Shown: positions 17,666-26,572, numbered from the stretch's first letter. The stretch is 64,000 bases of DNA from Thermovenabulum sp049701175 (GCF_049701175.1 NZ_JBNATW010000008.1:1-64000); one strand, 5' to 3'. Program-made: numbers and translations. Notes: generated by a model not told the origin, from the letters alone.

Positions 17666-18430
17666 ATGAAGGTTGTAAAAATACTTATTACATTGATGAT
17701 TATTTTTTTGCTTACTACTCTATCAGCATACTATATTTACGCTGCCTCTTATTCAAAAAAAATTGGGGATGAAGCAGTATACGATTTTTTAAAATCCATA
17801 AAAGCAGAAAATATTACGTATAATTTAACCGATTGGTCTTTAATATCTAAGGACTATAAAAGCCTTGAACAATTAAAGTCCCTTTTTAAAGATGTAGAAA
17901 CGGTATTATTCACAGGAATTTCGGATCTTAAGGAAGAACAAAGAGAAAAAAGCAGCTTTATATTAGCAGAAGGCTATAAGGAGAAAGATACTTATGTAAA
18001 GCTTGCTCTTCAAAGTTTTAAAATTCCCCCCGGCTTTGAGATGGAAGGGCAAACTTTTATTGCAATAAATGTAATGAGCAATAATAGTAAAAAATTAGAA
18101 GAAATGAAAAAAATTATCAAAGAAGTAATCGAAAAAAATGGTGGAAAATCAAGAAAAACCACTTGTTTTTATGGTCAAATTTATAGTAAATTAGATATTA
18201 ATGGACAAAATAATTTAATTGAGGAATTAAATAAAAAACTACATATAGAGTATTTCGATGTTAGTAAAGATGGCGAAAGGGTTGTTGTTAGAGGATACAG
18301 CAAATTATTTGAAGAAGGACTTTTAATAATGGATAAACTTTATAATGTTGAAGTAGAAATATCTGAGGATGAAGAAAAAAATAATACTATTATATGGATA
18401 GGTGTACCCGTCTTAACTGCTGAATTTTAG
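17666..18430 (+). CDS. ywmB: YwmB-like secreted/membrane-anchored protein (TATA-box-binding-like fold family)
   Basis: 254 residues from ATG 17666 with GGGAGGAG upstream. An N-terminal signal anchor (residues 3-25) precedes an extracytoplasmic region of unknown role. The position directly before murA, downstream of the atp locus, is exactly where Bacillus subtilis has ywmB. Length and layout agree with that family (DUF1779). Identification is mainly by synteny and general form; the function of YwmB is not established. Confidence 0.7.
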   Translation: MKVVKILITLMIIFLLTTLSAYYIYAASYSKKIGDEAVYDFLKSIKAENITYNLTDWSLISKDYKSLEQLKSLFKDVETVLFTGISDLKEEQREKSSFILAEGYKEKDTYVKLALQSFKIPPGFEMEGQTFIAINVMSNNSKKLEEMKKIIKEVIEKNGGKSRKTTCFYGQIYSKLDINGQNNLIEELNKKLHIEYFDVSKDGERVVVRGYSKLFEEGLLIMDKLYNVEVEISEDEEKNNTIIWIGVPVLTAEF

Positions 18431-18449
18431 TTTTTTGGGGGGAAAAAGA

Positions 18450-19700
18450 TTGTCAAAATTCATTATAGAAGGCAGGAGAAAATTATCTGGGAAGGTTAAA
18501 GTTAGCAGTGCAAAGAATGCAGTGCTTCCTGTACTTGCGGCTACTCTTTTAACACAAGGTGAAAGCGTAATTGAAGATGTTCCAAAGCTGGAAGATGTAA
18601 ATGTAATGAAGGAAGTTATCACTGCATTGGGGGCAAAGTGTACCCAAAAGGAAAAAAAATTTATTATTAATTCGGCAGATATCAATTCCTTTGAAGCCCC
18701 GTATGAGTTGGTAAGAAAAATGAGGGCTTCTTTCTTAGTGATGGGGCCTTTGCTTGCAAGGTTTGGAAAGGCTAAAATCTCAATGCCTGGCGGTTGTGCT
18801 ATAGGTAGCAGACCTATAGACCTACATCTAAAAGGTTTTAGTGCGTTGGGAGCCAAGATAAATTTGGGTCACGGCTACGTTGAGGCTACAGCTGACCAAT
18901 TGGTAGGGACGACGATATATCTGGACTTTCCCAGCGTAGGAGCTACCGAAAACATAATGATGGCAGCGGTCCTTGCTCAGGGCCAGACGGTCATAGAGAA
19001 TGCTGCCAAAGAACCTGAAATAGTTGATCTGGCGAATTTTTTAAATTCCATGGGAGCAAAGATAAGGGGAGCAGGAACTGATATAATAAAAATAGAAGGG
19101 GTAAAAGAACTAAAAGGCATATCTTATACCGTCATCCCTGACAGAATAGAAGCAGGGACTTACCTCGTAGCAGGTGCTATAACTGGGAGCGAAATTATTG
19201 TTGAAAATGTACTTTCAGAGCATTTAAAGCCAGTAATTGCAAAACTAATGGAATGTGGTTGTAAGATTTACGAAGAAGAAGATAAAATTTTGATAATTGG
19301 TAACGAGAGGCCTAATCCTGTTGATATTAAAACTATGCCATATCCGGGATTCCCTACAGATATGCAAGCTCAAATGATGGCATATCTTACTTTGTGTAAG
19401 GGGACAAGTATGGTAATTGAAACAGTTTTTGAAAATAGATTTATGCATGTGGAAGAACTTAAGAGAATGGGAGCGAAAATAAAAATAGAGGGTAGAAGCG
19501 CGGTTATAGAAGGAGTGGAAAAACTTACCGGTGCACCTGTAAAAGCTACTGATTTAAGAGCTGGTGCAGCTTTAATTATAGCAGGTCTTGCAGCGGATGG
19601 AGTTACAGAGGTATTAAATTCTTATCATGTGGATAGAGGGTACGAGAATATTATTGAAAAACTATCTTCCTTAGGAGCAAGAATAGAAAGAGCCGATTAA
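18450..19700 (+). CDS. murA: UDP-N-acetylglucosamine 1-carboxyvinyltransferase
   Basis: 416 residues from TTG 18450 (MSKFIIEGRRKLSGKVKVSSAKNA) with a run of G upstream. First committed step of peptidoglycan synthesis: transfers enolpyruvate from PEP to UDP-GlcNAc. The catalytic Cys in PGGCAIGSRPIDLH (Cys116) is present, implying fosfomycin sensitivity by family knowledge. C-terminal DLRAGAALIIAGLAADG is intact. Its stop codon lies inside the terminator hairpin. Confidence 0.96.
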   Translation: MSKFIIEGRRKLSGKVKVSSAKNAVLPVLAATLLTQGESVIEDVPKLEDVNVMKEVITALGAKCTQKEKKFIINSADINSFEAPYELVRKMRASFLVMGPLLARFGKAKISMPGGCAIGSRPIDLHLKGFSALGAKINLGHGYVEATADQLVGTTIYLDFPSVGATENIMMAAVLAQGQTVIENAAKEPEIVDLANFLNSMGAKIRGAGTDIIKIEGVKELKGISYTVIPDRIEAGTYLVAGAITGSEIIVENVLSEHLKPVIAKLMECGCKIYEEEDKILIIGNERPNPVDIKTMPYPGFPTDMQAQMMAYLTLCKGTSMVIETVFENRFMHVEELKRMGAKIKIEGRSAVIEGVEKLTGAPVKATDLRAGAALIIAGLAADGVTEVLNSYHVDRGYENIIEKLSSLGARIERAD

Positions 19701-19714
19701 AGGCTCTTTTTAAT
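19688..19714 (+). terminator. intrinsic terminator overlapping the murA stop
   Basis: AAGAGCC (19688-19694) pairs with GGCTCTT (19702-19708), with T-rich sequence after it. The TAA stop of murA (19698-19700) is in the loop. Confidence 0.85.
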
Positions 19715-19771
19715 TTTTTCATAACTGGTCCCCCTTAAAAATAAAATTAATACTAAACAGGGGGCTTTTTT

Positions 19772-20788
19772 ATGAAAAAAAATGATTTAATAACAATATT
19801 TTTAGTTTTTTTTATGTTTGTAATCATTATTGGGATTCCTGCTTTGGCAGTAAAAGGTTGCGGTTCAATAGAAAAAAAGGAATTTATTGATTCAAGGGAA
19901 AAGGGGAATGAAAAAGCAAGTAGGGAAGTAAAAATTAATGTATTCATAAATTCGAAAAGTAGAATAGAGCAGTTACCTTTGGAAGAGTATGTAAAGGGAG
20001 TTGTGGCAGCTGAAATGCCTGCAAATTTTAATATTGAGGCCTTAAAAGCCCAAGCAGTAGCTGCAAGGACTTATGCAGTAAAAAGAATGATAAATTTTGG
20101 AGGAAGCGGATGTGCTTTGCACCCGGGAGCTGATGTTTGCGATGACCCTACTCACTGCCAAGCATATATTTCTAAAACAGAAATGATTAAGAAATGGGGG
20201 ATATTTGCTTTTTATCATTTTTATTCAAAAATAAATCAAGCTACTTTAGCTACAAAAGGTTTGGTCATATTATACGATGGTAAACCTATAGATCCCCTTT
20301 TTCATTCTACAAGCGGAGGGCGAACGGAAAATTCCGAAGATGTTTGGGGTAAGTACATTCCTTATCTTAGAAGTGTGTCAAGCCCGGGGGAAGAGGATTC
20401 ACCTAAATTTTTGTCGGTAAAAAGTATACCTGTATCAGAGATGGTAGTAAAGTTTAGAGAAAAATGGCCTAATATAGTTATAGACCCCAAAAATCCTGAA
20501 AAGCAGATGGAGGTTTTGGAAAGAAGCAGTGGGGGCAGAATAAAAAGAATTAAAATAGGAAATATCGAGGCAAAAGGGACTGATATACGAGAGCTTTTTG
20601 AATTAAATTCTACAAATTTTACATGGGTGAGAGAAAAGGATGAAATAAGGTTTACTACAATAGGATACGGTCACGGGGTTGGTATGAGCCAATATGGTGC
20701 AAACTACATGGCTAAAAGAGGCTGTAATTTTATTGATATATTAAAACACTATTATACGGGAGTGGTTATTCAAAAATTTTACGAATAA
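19772..20788 (+). CDS. spoIID: stage II sporulation protein D (lytic transglycosylase)
   Basis: 338 residues. N-terminal membrane anchor (about 6-27), then the SpoIID domain with LPLEEYVKGVVAAEMPANFNIEALKAQAVAARTYA, whose Glu in AAEMP is the catalytic residue of the family; later HSTSGGRTENSEDVWG and GYGHGVGMSQYGA. In Bacillus it is made in the mother cell and, with SpoIIP, degrades septal peptidoglycan to drive engulfment. Conserved order with spoIIQ-spoIIID-mbl. Confidence 0.96.
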   Translation: MKKNDLITIFLVFFMFVIIIGIPALAVKGCGSIEKKEFIDSREKGNEKASREVKINVFINSKSRIEQLPLEEYVKGVVAAEMPANFNIEALKAQAVAARTYAVKRMINFGGSGCALHPGADVCDDPTHCQAYISKTEMIKKWGIFAFYHFYSKINQATLATKGLVILYDGKPIDPLFHSTSGGRTENSEDVWGKYIPYLRSVSSPGEEDSPKFLSVKSIPVSEMVVKFREKWPNIVIDPKNPEKQMEVLERSSGGRIKRIKIGNIEAKGTDIRELFELNSTNFTWVREKDEIRFTTIGYGHGVGMSQYGANYMAKRGCNFIDILKHYYTGVVIQKFYE

Positions 20789-20847
20789 TTTACATTAAAT
20801 GTATAAAAATAAAAAATTTGGCCATACTCTTAATGAGGTGATGAAGT

Positions 20848-21669
20848 TTGGGAATTTTCGATAGAATAAGAATGAAAACAACAGGGAGTTTAAAAAGATT
20901 TTTCCGCTGGCCCTCATTAAGAGTAGGATTGCTGATAATTTTTTTGATCATCTTGTTTACGGCAAACGGAGTTTTTTGGTATTTATACTATTTTAGCCAT
21001 AAGGATATAGAAGAAAACAAAGCAGAAGAACGGCAAAAACAATGGGAAATAAATTTAAATGAAAAACCATTAGATGAAGCTAAGTTAAAGGAGGAATACA
21101 GCTTAAAACCGGAAGAGAAGAAGGAAAATATAAAAAAAGAGAGCACATTAGTATCAGAAAAAGCTGGTGGGAACATAAGGACGGTTGCAAAACAAAATAG
21201 CAATATTAAGGATTCTAAACAGGAAATAGTTGAGGTAAAGGAGACAGCAGATTTAAATTTAATTACTCTTCCCGTTACCGGAAAAATTATAACAGAATTT
21301 AGCAAGGATACATTAATATATTCAAAAACCCTAAATCAATGGTGCGTACATAAAGGAATTGACATAGCTGCTGATTTGGGGACTCCTGTAAAAGCCGCAC
21401 TTTCGGGTACAGTTGTTGAAATCAAAAAGGACGACCCCATTTTGGGTGTGGTTGTGGTTATAGACCATGGAAATGACATAAAGACCCTTTACGGCAATTT
21501 AATGTCAGATAAGCTTGTTCAAAAGGGTAAAAAGGTAAAAAAGGGAGAAATAATAGGAGGTGTAGGCAATACTGCTCCTTATGAATCAGAAGATCCTCCC
21601 CACCTTCATTTTGAAATAATAAAGAACAACGAAAACATAGACCCACAACAGTTCTTCAAAAATGTATAA
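20848..21669 (+). CDS. spoIIQ: SpoIIQ-type M23 peptidase
   Basis: 273 residues from TTG 20848; GAGGTG is seven bases upstream. A basic N-terminus, one membrane helix (about 30-50), a charged linker, then an M23/LytM domain. Zinc ligands HKGID (HxxxD) and PPHLHFE (HxH) are both complete. Bacillus subtilis SpoIIQ lacks one of these ligands and is not active, whereas the Clostridioides protein keeps them. In the forespore membrane it forms the channel and ratchet with SpoIIIAH during engulfment. Confidence 0.92.
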   Translation: MGIFDRIRMKTTGSLKRFFRWPSLRVGLLIIFLIILFTANGVFWYLYYFSHKDIEENKAEERQKQWEINLNEKPLDEAKLKEEYSLKPEEKKENIKKESTLVSEKAGGNIRTVAKQNSNIKDSKQEIVEVKETADLNLITLPVTGKIITEFSKDTLIYSKTLNQWCVHKGIDIAADLGTPVKAALSGTVVEIKKDDPILGVVVVIDHGNDIKTLYGNLMSDKLVQKGKKVKKGEIIGGVGNTAPYESEDPPHLHFEIIKNNENIDPQQFFKNV

Positions 21670-21688
21670 ATTTTATAAATTTAAAAAA

Positions 21689-21715
21689 AGCATGGCATTA
21701 TGCCATGCTTTTTCT
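21689..21715 (+). terminator. intrinsic terminator after spoIIQ
   Basis: AGCATGGCA (21689-21697) pairs with TGCCATGCT (21701-21709), followed by a T-run. Confidence 0.93.
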
Positions 21716-21785
21716 TCTACAAATAATGTATGGCTCATATATATATAATAAGTATTTTAATGGGGTGAAGGGGGAGCTTTTTTCG

Positions 21786-22034
21786 ATGAAGGACTATATG
21801 AGAGAAAGGGTTCTTGCCATAGCTTCTTATATTATTGAGACGAAGGCTACTGTAAGGCAGGCAGCAAAAGTATTTGGGGTTAGCAAAAGCACCGTCCATA
21901 AGGATATTACAGAAAGGCTTGTAGAAATTAATCCTTTAAAAGCCATGAAGGTTAAAGAAGTGCTGGAGTTTAACAAGGCAGAAAGACATATAAGAGGAGG
22001 TAAAGCTACTAAAAAGAAGTATCTAAATCTTTAA
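21786..22034 (+). CDS. spoIIID: sporulation transcriptional regulator SpoIIID
   Basis: 82 residues, family length, from ATG 21786 with GGGGGAG upstream. Begins MKDYMRERVLAIASYIIETKATVRQAAKVFGVSKSTVHKDITERL, the near-invariant helix-turn-helix region of SpoIIID. It is a mother-cell regulator modulating the SigE regulon and preparing for SigK. A basic C-terminal helix follows. Confidence 0.97.
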   Translation: MKDYMRERVLAIASYIIETKATVRQAAKVFGVSKSTVHKDITERLVEINPLKAMKVKEVLEFNKAERHIRGGKATKKKYLNL

Positions 22035-22116
22035 TAGAAGGAGGATTTTTACTTAGAATGTAGAATTTTATATAAGCATATAAATACACTTTTAACAGGA
22101 GGTTACATAATCTAAC

Positions 22117-23127
22117 ATGGATATAGGAATTGATTTAGGGACTGCTACTGTACTCGTATATGTTAGGGGCAAAGGTGTTGTGCTCCAGGAACCTTCTGTA
22201 GTTGCATTGGACAAGGATACCGGCAAACTCCTTGCAGTTGGTGAACAGGCAAGAAGGATGATCGGTAGGACACCAGGAAATATAGTGGCTTTAAGGCCGT
22301 TGAGAGAAGGAGTAATTGCAGACTATACTACTACGGAATTAATGTTAAAACATTTTTTAGGCAAGGTAATACAAAAGAAATTAATAAGGCCTCGAGTTAT
22401 GGTGTGTGTTCCAGCTGTAATCACTGAAGTGGAAAAAAGGGCTGTTATTGAAGCAGCTACGGCAGCAGGGGCAAGGCAGACCTTTTTAATTGAAGAACCT
22501 GTGGCAGCTGCCATTGGGGCAGGTATAGATATTTCAAAACCCGTTGGGAACATGGTCGTAGATATAGGAGGAGGCACTACTGATATTGCGGTTTTGTCAT
22601 TGGGCGGCATAGTGTGCGGGACATCGCTTAGAATTGCTGGTGACAAATTTGACGAAGCAATAATGAAATATGTTAGGAAAGAATTTAATTTAGCTATTGG
22701 TGAAAGAACAGCAGAAGAAGTAAAAATGAGCATAGCTACTGTTTACCCTGAAGAGGGAGAGGAAAGAGAATTAGAAATCCGAGGGAGGAGTCTAATAAGC
22801 GGGCTTCCGCAGACCATAAAAATTACATCTTTCCAGACCTCTGAAGCCTTACAAGAGCCCGTTGAGCGCATAATTGAAGCCATTTTTAATGTACTTGAAA
22901 AAACCCCACCGGAATTAGCCGCGGATTTAACGGAAAGAGGGATTGTGATGACAGGAGGTGGTTCTCTATTACGAGGCCTTGACAAATTAATCGCCAAAAA
23001 GACTAATATTCCTGTGTATGTGGCTGAAGACCCCGTTTCCTGTGTGGCTCTTGGGGCTGGAAAAGCACTGGAGTTTTTAGATGCCAATAAAGGGGTTAAG
23101 ATTTCCCTTTTTTCTTTGAGGAGGTGA
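22117..23127 (+). CDS. mbl: MreB-like actin homologue (Mbl)
   Basis: 336 residues. Actin-fold nucleotide motifs DIGIDLGTATVLVY, DIGGGTTDIAVLSLGG and TGGGSLLRGLDKLI are present. Filament protein guiding lateral wall synthesis. Named Mbl from its position directly after spoIIID, as in Bacillus. The AGGAGG (22097-22102) is an unusually long 14 bases from the ATG, and an in-frame TAA at 22108 excludes an upstream start. Confidence 0.93.
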   Translation: MDIGIDLGTATVLVYVRGKGVVLQEPSVVALDKDTGKLLAVGEQARRMIGRTPGNIVALRPLREGVIADYTTTELMLKHFLGKVIQKKLIRPRVMVCVPAVITEVEKRAVIEAATAAGARQTFLIEEPVAAAIGAGIDISKPVGNMVVDIGGGTTDIAVLSLGGIVCGTSLRIAGDKFDEAIMKYVRKEFNLAIGERTAEEVKMSIATVYPEEGEERELEIRGRSLISGLPQTIKITSFQTSEALQEPVERIIEAIFNVLEKTPPELAADLTERGIVMTGGGSLLRGLDKLIAKKTNIPVYVAEDPVSCVALGAGKALEFLDANKGVKISLFSLRR

Positions 23128-23135
23128 TAACATAA

Positions 23136-23900
23136 ATGATAAGAGGCCTTTATATATCCGCTTTCGGGATGCAGAAAGGCATAGAAAGGGTTGATGTGAT
23201 TTCCAACAATATTGCTAATATCGATACGCGCGGTTTTAAAAGGGACAAAGCAGTTTTTCGCTCCTTCCCGAGTATGGAACTTTATAGGTACGAAGGTCAG
23301 CCCCAGGTTTCTACAGAATTTCCTTCCTATGTTGGTACAATCTCTCTTGGAGTGAATTTAGATAGAATTTATTTTGATTCCTCGGAGGGCATGTTGGAGG
23401 ACACAAAGGACCCGTTAAATTTTGCATTGACAGATGAAGAGCCGGGTCTTATCAACTTTTTTACAATAATTACCCCTCAGGGATTAAGGTACACCAGGGA
23501 TGGAAGCTTTTTTTTAAACAGCGAAGGGTTTCTTGTAACAAAAGAAGGCTATAATGTAATGGGAGAAAATGGGCCGATAAAATTAGAGAATAAGGATTTC
23601 ACCGTCAACGAGAAGGGGGAAATTTTCCAAGAGGGAGAAAGGAAGGATGCCTTTAACATAGTTTCCTTTCAACCCAATGAAGTTGAAAAGGTGGGCGAAG
23701 GGCTTTATTCTTCTCCCTTACAGCCTCGTCCGCAAAATGCAAAGGTTTTACAAGGATTTGTTGAAAAATCTAATGTAAATCCAGTATATGAAATGGTAGA
23801 ATTGATAAATGCCTTCAGGGCTTATGAGGCAAGTCAGAGGGCAGTAAAAGCAATGGACGACACCCTTGGGCTTGCGGTAAATGAATTGGGCAAAATATAG
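23136..23900 (+). CDS. flgF: flagellar basal-body rod protein FlgF-like (FlhO)
   Basis: 254 residues. The rod-protein N-terminus MIRGLYISAFGMQKGIERVDVISNNIANIDTRGFKRDK and C-terminus VEKSNVNPVYEMVELINAFRAYEASQRAVKAMDDTL match the FlgF/FlgG/FlhO family. In Bacillus the equivalent flhO-flhP pair follows mbl. A GAGGAGGTGATAA site overlaps the end of mbl. It forms part of the distal or proximal flagellar rod outside the membrane. Confidence 0.92.
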   Translation: MIRGLYISAFGMQKGIERVDVISNNIANIDTRGFKRDKAVFRSFPSMELYRYEGQPQVSTEFPSYVGTISLGVNLDRIYFDSSEGMLEDTKDPLNFALTDEEPGLINFFTIITPQGLRYTRDGSFFLNSEGFLVTKEGYNVMGENGPIKLENKDFTVNEKGEIFQEGERKDAFNIVSFQPNEVEKVGEGLYSSPLQPRPQNAKVLQGFVEKSNVNPVYEMVELINAFRAYEASQRAVKAMDDTLGLAVNELGKI

Positions 23901-23910
23901 GTGATAAAAT

Positions 23911-23967
23911 AGGGGCTGGACTGCTCTGCAGAGGCCCCTCCAGCTGCCGAATGACTGAGGCAGTGCT
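23911..23967 (+). other. tandem hairpins between flgF and flgG, class unknown
   Basis: GGGGCT (23912-23917) pairs with GGCCCC (23933-23938), with a nested CTGC/GCAG stem; a second stem CTGCC (23944-23948) pairs with GGCAG (23959-23963). It is distinctly GC-rich compared with the surroundings and has no T-run. It could be an mRNA stability or processing element, or a structured leader of flgG. It does not match any riboswitch I recognise. Confidence 0.45.
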
Positions 23968-24010
23968 TTACGTTTATAATCCAAAAAACAGAATATAGGA
24001 GGGGAAAGCT

Positions 24011-24817
24011 ATGATGAGGGCACTATGGAGTGCAGGCTCGGGTATGCTTGCACAGCAGCTCAATGTGGATACTATTGCCAACAACCTTGCGAATGTAAAT
24101 ACTACCGGCTTCAAAAAAAGTCGAATTGAATTTAAAGATTTGATTTATGAAACCTTAAGGAGGCCCGATGTATACGAAGGAGGGAGCGGAACGCCTGCTG
24201 GCTTACAGGTTGGCCACGGCGTAAGGCCTTCAGCTTCCACAAAACTTTTTACCGAAGGGAATTTGCAACAAACGGGTAATACCTTCGACCTTGCCATTGA
24301 GGGAGACGGCTTCTTTGTAGTAGAAAAACCGGATGGGACCAAGCTTTTTACGAGAGATGGTTCTTTTAAGATTTCAATAGATGGGCAGGAAAGGGTTTTG
24401 GTCACTTCGGAAGGCTATAAGGTTTTAAGTGCGGATGAGGATTACATAACTATCCCAGAGGAACTTTCGGAAATAAGCATATCAGCCGATGGAGTGATTA
24501 CGGGCAAGGATATCGACGGCAATATTCAAGAAATAGGCAGGATTGGCCTTGCTAAGTTTTTAAACCCTGCGGGTTTGCTATCAGTAGGGAATAACTATTT
24601 TGAACCCACTTCTGCATCGGGAGAGTATATTTTAAAGCAGGATCCGACGGACAAAGGGTTTGGAAGTGTTTTACAGGGATTTTTGGAAATGTCAAATGTT
24701 CAGGTGGTAGAAGAAATGGTTAATTTAATTGTAGCTCAAAGGGCGTATGAGATAAGTACGAAGGCGATACAGGCCTCCGATGAGATGCTGGGTGAGGCCA
24801 ATAACTTAAGAAGGTAA
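24011..24817 (+). CDS. flgG: flagellar rod protein FlgG-like (FlhP)
   Basis: 268 residues. N-terminus MMRALWSAGSGMLAQQLNVDTIANNLANVNTTGFKKSRIEF and C-terminus EMSNVQVVEEMVNLIVAQRAYEISTKAIQASDEML are the FlgG signatures. Forms the distal rod of the flagellum. GAGGGGAAAG ribosome-binding site. Followed 20 bases later by the FlgJ-like gene. Confidence 0.95.
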   Translation: MMRALWSAGSGMLAQQLNVDTIANNLANVNTTGFKKSRIEFKDLIYETLRRPDVYEGGSGTPAGLQVGHGVRPSASTKLFTEGNLQQTGNTFDLAIEGDGFFVVEKPDGTKLFTRDGSFKISIDGQERVLVTSEGYKVLSADEDYITIPEELSEISISADGVITGKDIDGNIQEIGRIGLAKFLNPAGLLSVGNNYFEPTSASGEYILKQDPTDKGFGSVLQGFLEMSNVQVVEEMVNLIVAQRAYEISTKAIQASDEMLGEANNLRR

Positions 24818-24837
24818 GCATTTAGGGGGAACCTATT

Positions 24838-25167
24838 TTGAATATAGAAAATTTTGTAGACTATAAAGGATATAAATCAACCAATATTTTAAATTTAAGT
24901 AAGACAAATCACACGAAAGATAAAAGGGATGAACTGAAAAAGGCTTGTAAAAGTTTTGAAGCCCTTATTTTGAAACAATTTTTGAAAGAAGCGTTAAAGG
25001 ATTTTCCTTTGGGGCAAAGCAAAGATTTCTCCTTTGAGGTTGCAAATGCGTTTTTTATTGATGCCCTTGCGGAGAAAATTTCGGAAAGCAAAAGTTTAGG
25101 TATTGCAGAAAAGCTTTATAGAGACCTTTCTAAGTATATAGATAAACAAGAAGAGGCTTATAATTGA
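24838..25167 (+). CDS. FlgJ-N-domain rod-binding protein
   Basis: 109 residues from TTG 24838 with AGGGGGA upstream. It contains the rod-binding segment CKSFEALILKQFLKEAL and a C-terminal helix AEKISESKSLGIAEKLYRDL, as in the N-terminal FlgJ domain, and has no muramidase domain. It probably caps or chaperones rod subunits during assembly. The assignment fits the adjacency to flgF-flgG. Confidence 0.82.
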   Translation: MNIENFVDYKGYKSTNILNLSKTNHTKDKRDELKKACKSFEALILKQFLKEALKDFPLGQSKDFSFEVANAFFIDALAEKISESKSLGIAEKLYRDLSKYIDKQEEAYN

Positions 25168-25216
25168 AAACAATCTTGTTTTTAAATAATTTATCACAGA
25201 AAAAGGAGAATCAGGA

Positions 25217-25639
25217 ATGCTTGATACAACAAAAATTTTGGAAACCCTTCCCCATAGATACCCTTTTTTACTTGTTGATAAAATATTGGAAATCGAACCT
25301 GAGAAATACGCAAAAGGTTTAAAAAATGTAACCATTAACGAACCCTTTTTTCAGGGGCATTTTCCAGGCAACCCCATAATGCCCGGGGTTTTAATCGTTG
25401 AGGCTCTTGCTCAAGTAGGAGCATGTGCTTTATTAAGTTCCGAAAAGTATAAAGGCAAATTAATATTGTTTGCAGGAATTGATAATATGAGGTTTAAAAA
25501 AAGGGTTTTACCAGGTGATACATTAACATTGGAAGTAAGCATCTTAAAAATAAAAGGGAGTGTCGGGAAAGGAAAAGCTACAGCTTACGTTGGTGAAGAT
25601 ATAGTAGCAGAAGGCGAGCTGACCTTTGCTGTTTCATAA
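25217..25639 (+). CDS. fabZ: 3-hydroxyacyl-[acyl-carrier-protein] dehydratase
   Basis: 140 residues. Type II fatty-acid synthesis dehydratase. Motifs LPHRYPFLLVDKI at the N-terminus and the active-site helix QGHFPGNPIMPGVLIVEALAQVGA, with catalytic His and Glu. An AAAGGAG site precedes ATG. As in Bacillus (ywpB) it ends the spoIIID-mbl-flhO-flhP cluster. Confidence 0.96.
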   Translation: MLDTTKILETLPHRYPFLLVDKILEIEPEKYAKGLKNVTINEPFFQGHFPGNPIMPGVLIVEALAQVGACALLSSEKYKGKLILFAGIDNMRFKKRVLPGDTLTLEVSILKIKGSVGKGKATAYVGEDIVAEGELTFAVS

Positions 25640-25663
25640 ATAAAAATGAAACATTTGAGGAAA

Positions 25664-25730
25664 AATACTCTTAAGGTTAGAAAAGAGGTGTTATTTATGA
25701 AACCCTCAAAAACCTTAAGGGTATTTTTTT
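25664..25730 (+). terminator. terminator-like hairpin enclosing the start of the next gene
   Basis: A 15-bp stem (25664-25678 with 25711-25725, one G-U) is followed by T's. The 32-base loop contains both the GAGGTG ribosome-binding site (25685-25690) and the ATG (25697) of the downstream lipoprotein. It may terminate fabZ transcripts and mask initiation of the next gene on read-through RNA. Confidence 0.6.
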
Positions 25731-26566
25731 ACTTATTCATATTTTCACTTCTAATTTTGTGTATTATCAATGGTTGTTCAAAAGGACAGGAAAAATCAAG
25801 CCCCAATTCCGGTTCGGAAAAAAGTAATAAGGTTGACAATTTGCTTAGAAAATTGGAAGAGGAAGTCAATTCTTTAATCACTGATTTGGAAGGGGAATTT
25901 TTTAAAAAAATAATTCCTGCAGAGCAGGGTCAACAAAGTCAAAGTAAGCAAGGACAGCAGGGTTCAAATAAAGACAAGGAGCAATCGAAAGAGAGTCAAG
26001 GACAATCAAAACAAGGACAAGGAGGGGGAGGACAAAAACAAGAGCCTGACTGGGAAAAATTCGAAAAAAAAGTAACTGTAATTCACAATATATGGGATGA
26101 TTTCCGGGGAGAGGCTGCGATGCAAGGTTTTGGAGAAGAGGAGCTCGATACTTTCAATGATAAGTTGAACCAGCTAACGATGATGTTTACCCAAAAGGAT
26201 TTATACGGCGCCATTGTTTCTACAAATGATTTATACGGGATTTTATTAAGGTATTATAAAGACCCAAAAGAAAAAACGGCAGGACCTGCAAAAAAGACCT
26301 TGTTTTATGTGAGGTCTGCCACATACAGAGGTTTAAAAGGCAGTTTTGAAGAATCTCAAAAGGATCTTCTTGAAGCGGTCAAATCTTGGGAGTATGCAAA
26401 AGCGGTGGTTGAGGACCCTGTTTTGAATAAAAAGACTGAATTTACGATAAAGGACCTTATTGAGGCTCTAAAGGCAAGGGATCCAAATCTTATAAAGATA
26501 AAGTTCATGATAGCTCAAAAAAATTTAGAAAAAGCTATTGAGAAAGCTGAAAAGGCTAAAAGTTAA
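25697..26566 (+). CDS. putative lipoprotein with Gln/Ser/Gly-rich linker, unknown function
   Basis: 289 residues from ATG 25697. Signal peptide with lipobox IINGC gives a lipid-anchored Cys near residue 30. A low-complexity Q/S/G/K linker (about 85-115) separates a short helical region from a C-terminal all-helical domain of about 170 residues rich in Lys, Glu and Leu. I do not recognise a known enzyme. It resembles the many clostridial helical lipoproteins of unknown role. The only regulatory sign is the enclosing hairpin at its start. Confidence 0.75.
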   Translation: MKPSKTLRVFFYLFIFSLLILCIINGCSKGQEKSSPNSGSEKSNKVDNLLRKLEEEVNSLITDLEGEFFKKIIPAEQGQQSQSKQGQQGSNKDKEQSKESQGQSKQGQGGGGQKQEPDWEKFEKKVTVIHNIWDDFRGEAAMQGFGEEELDTFNDKLNQLTMMFTQKDLYGAIVSTNDLYGILLRYYKDPKEKTAGPAKKTLFYVRSATYRGLKGSFEESQKDLLEAVKSWEYAKAVVEDPVLNKKTEFTIKDLIEALKARDPNLIKIKFMIAQKNLEKAIEKAEKAKS

Positions 26567-26572
26567 AGGATT

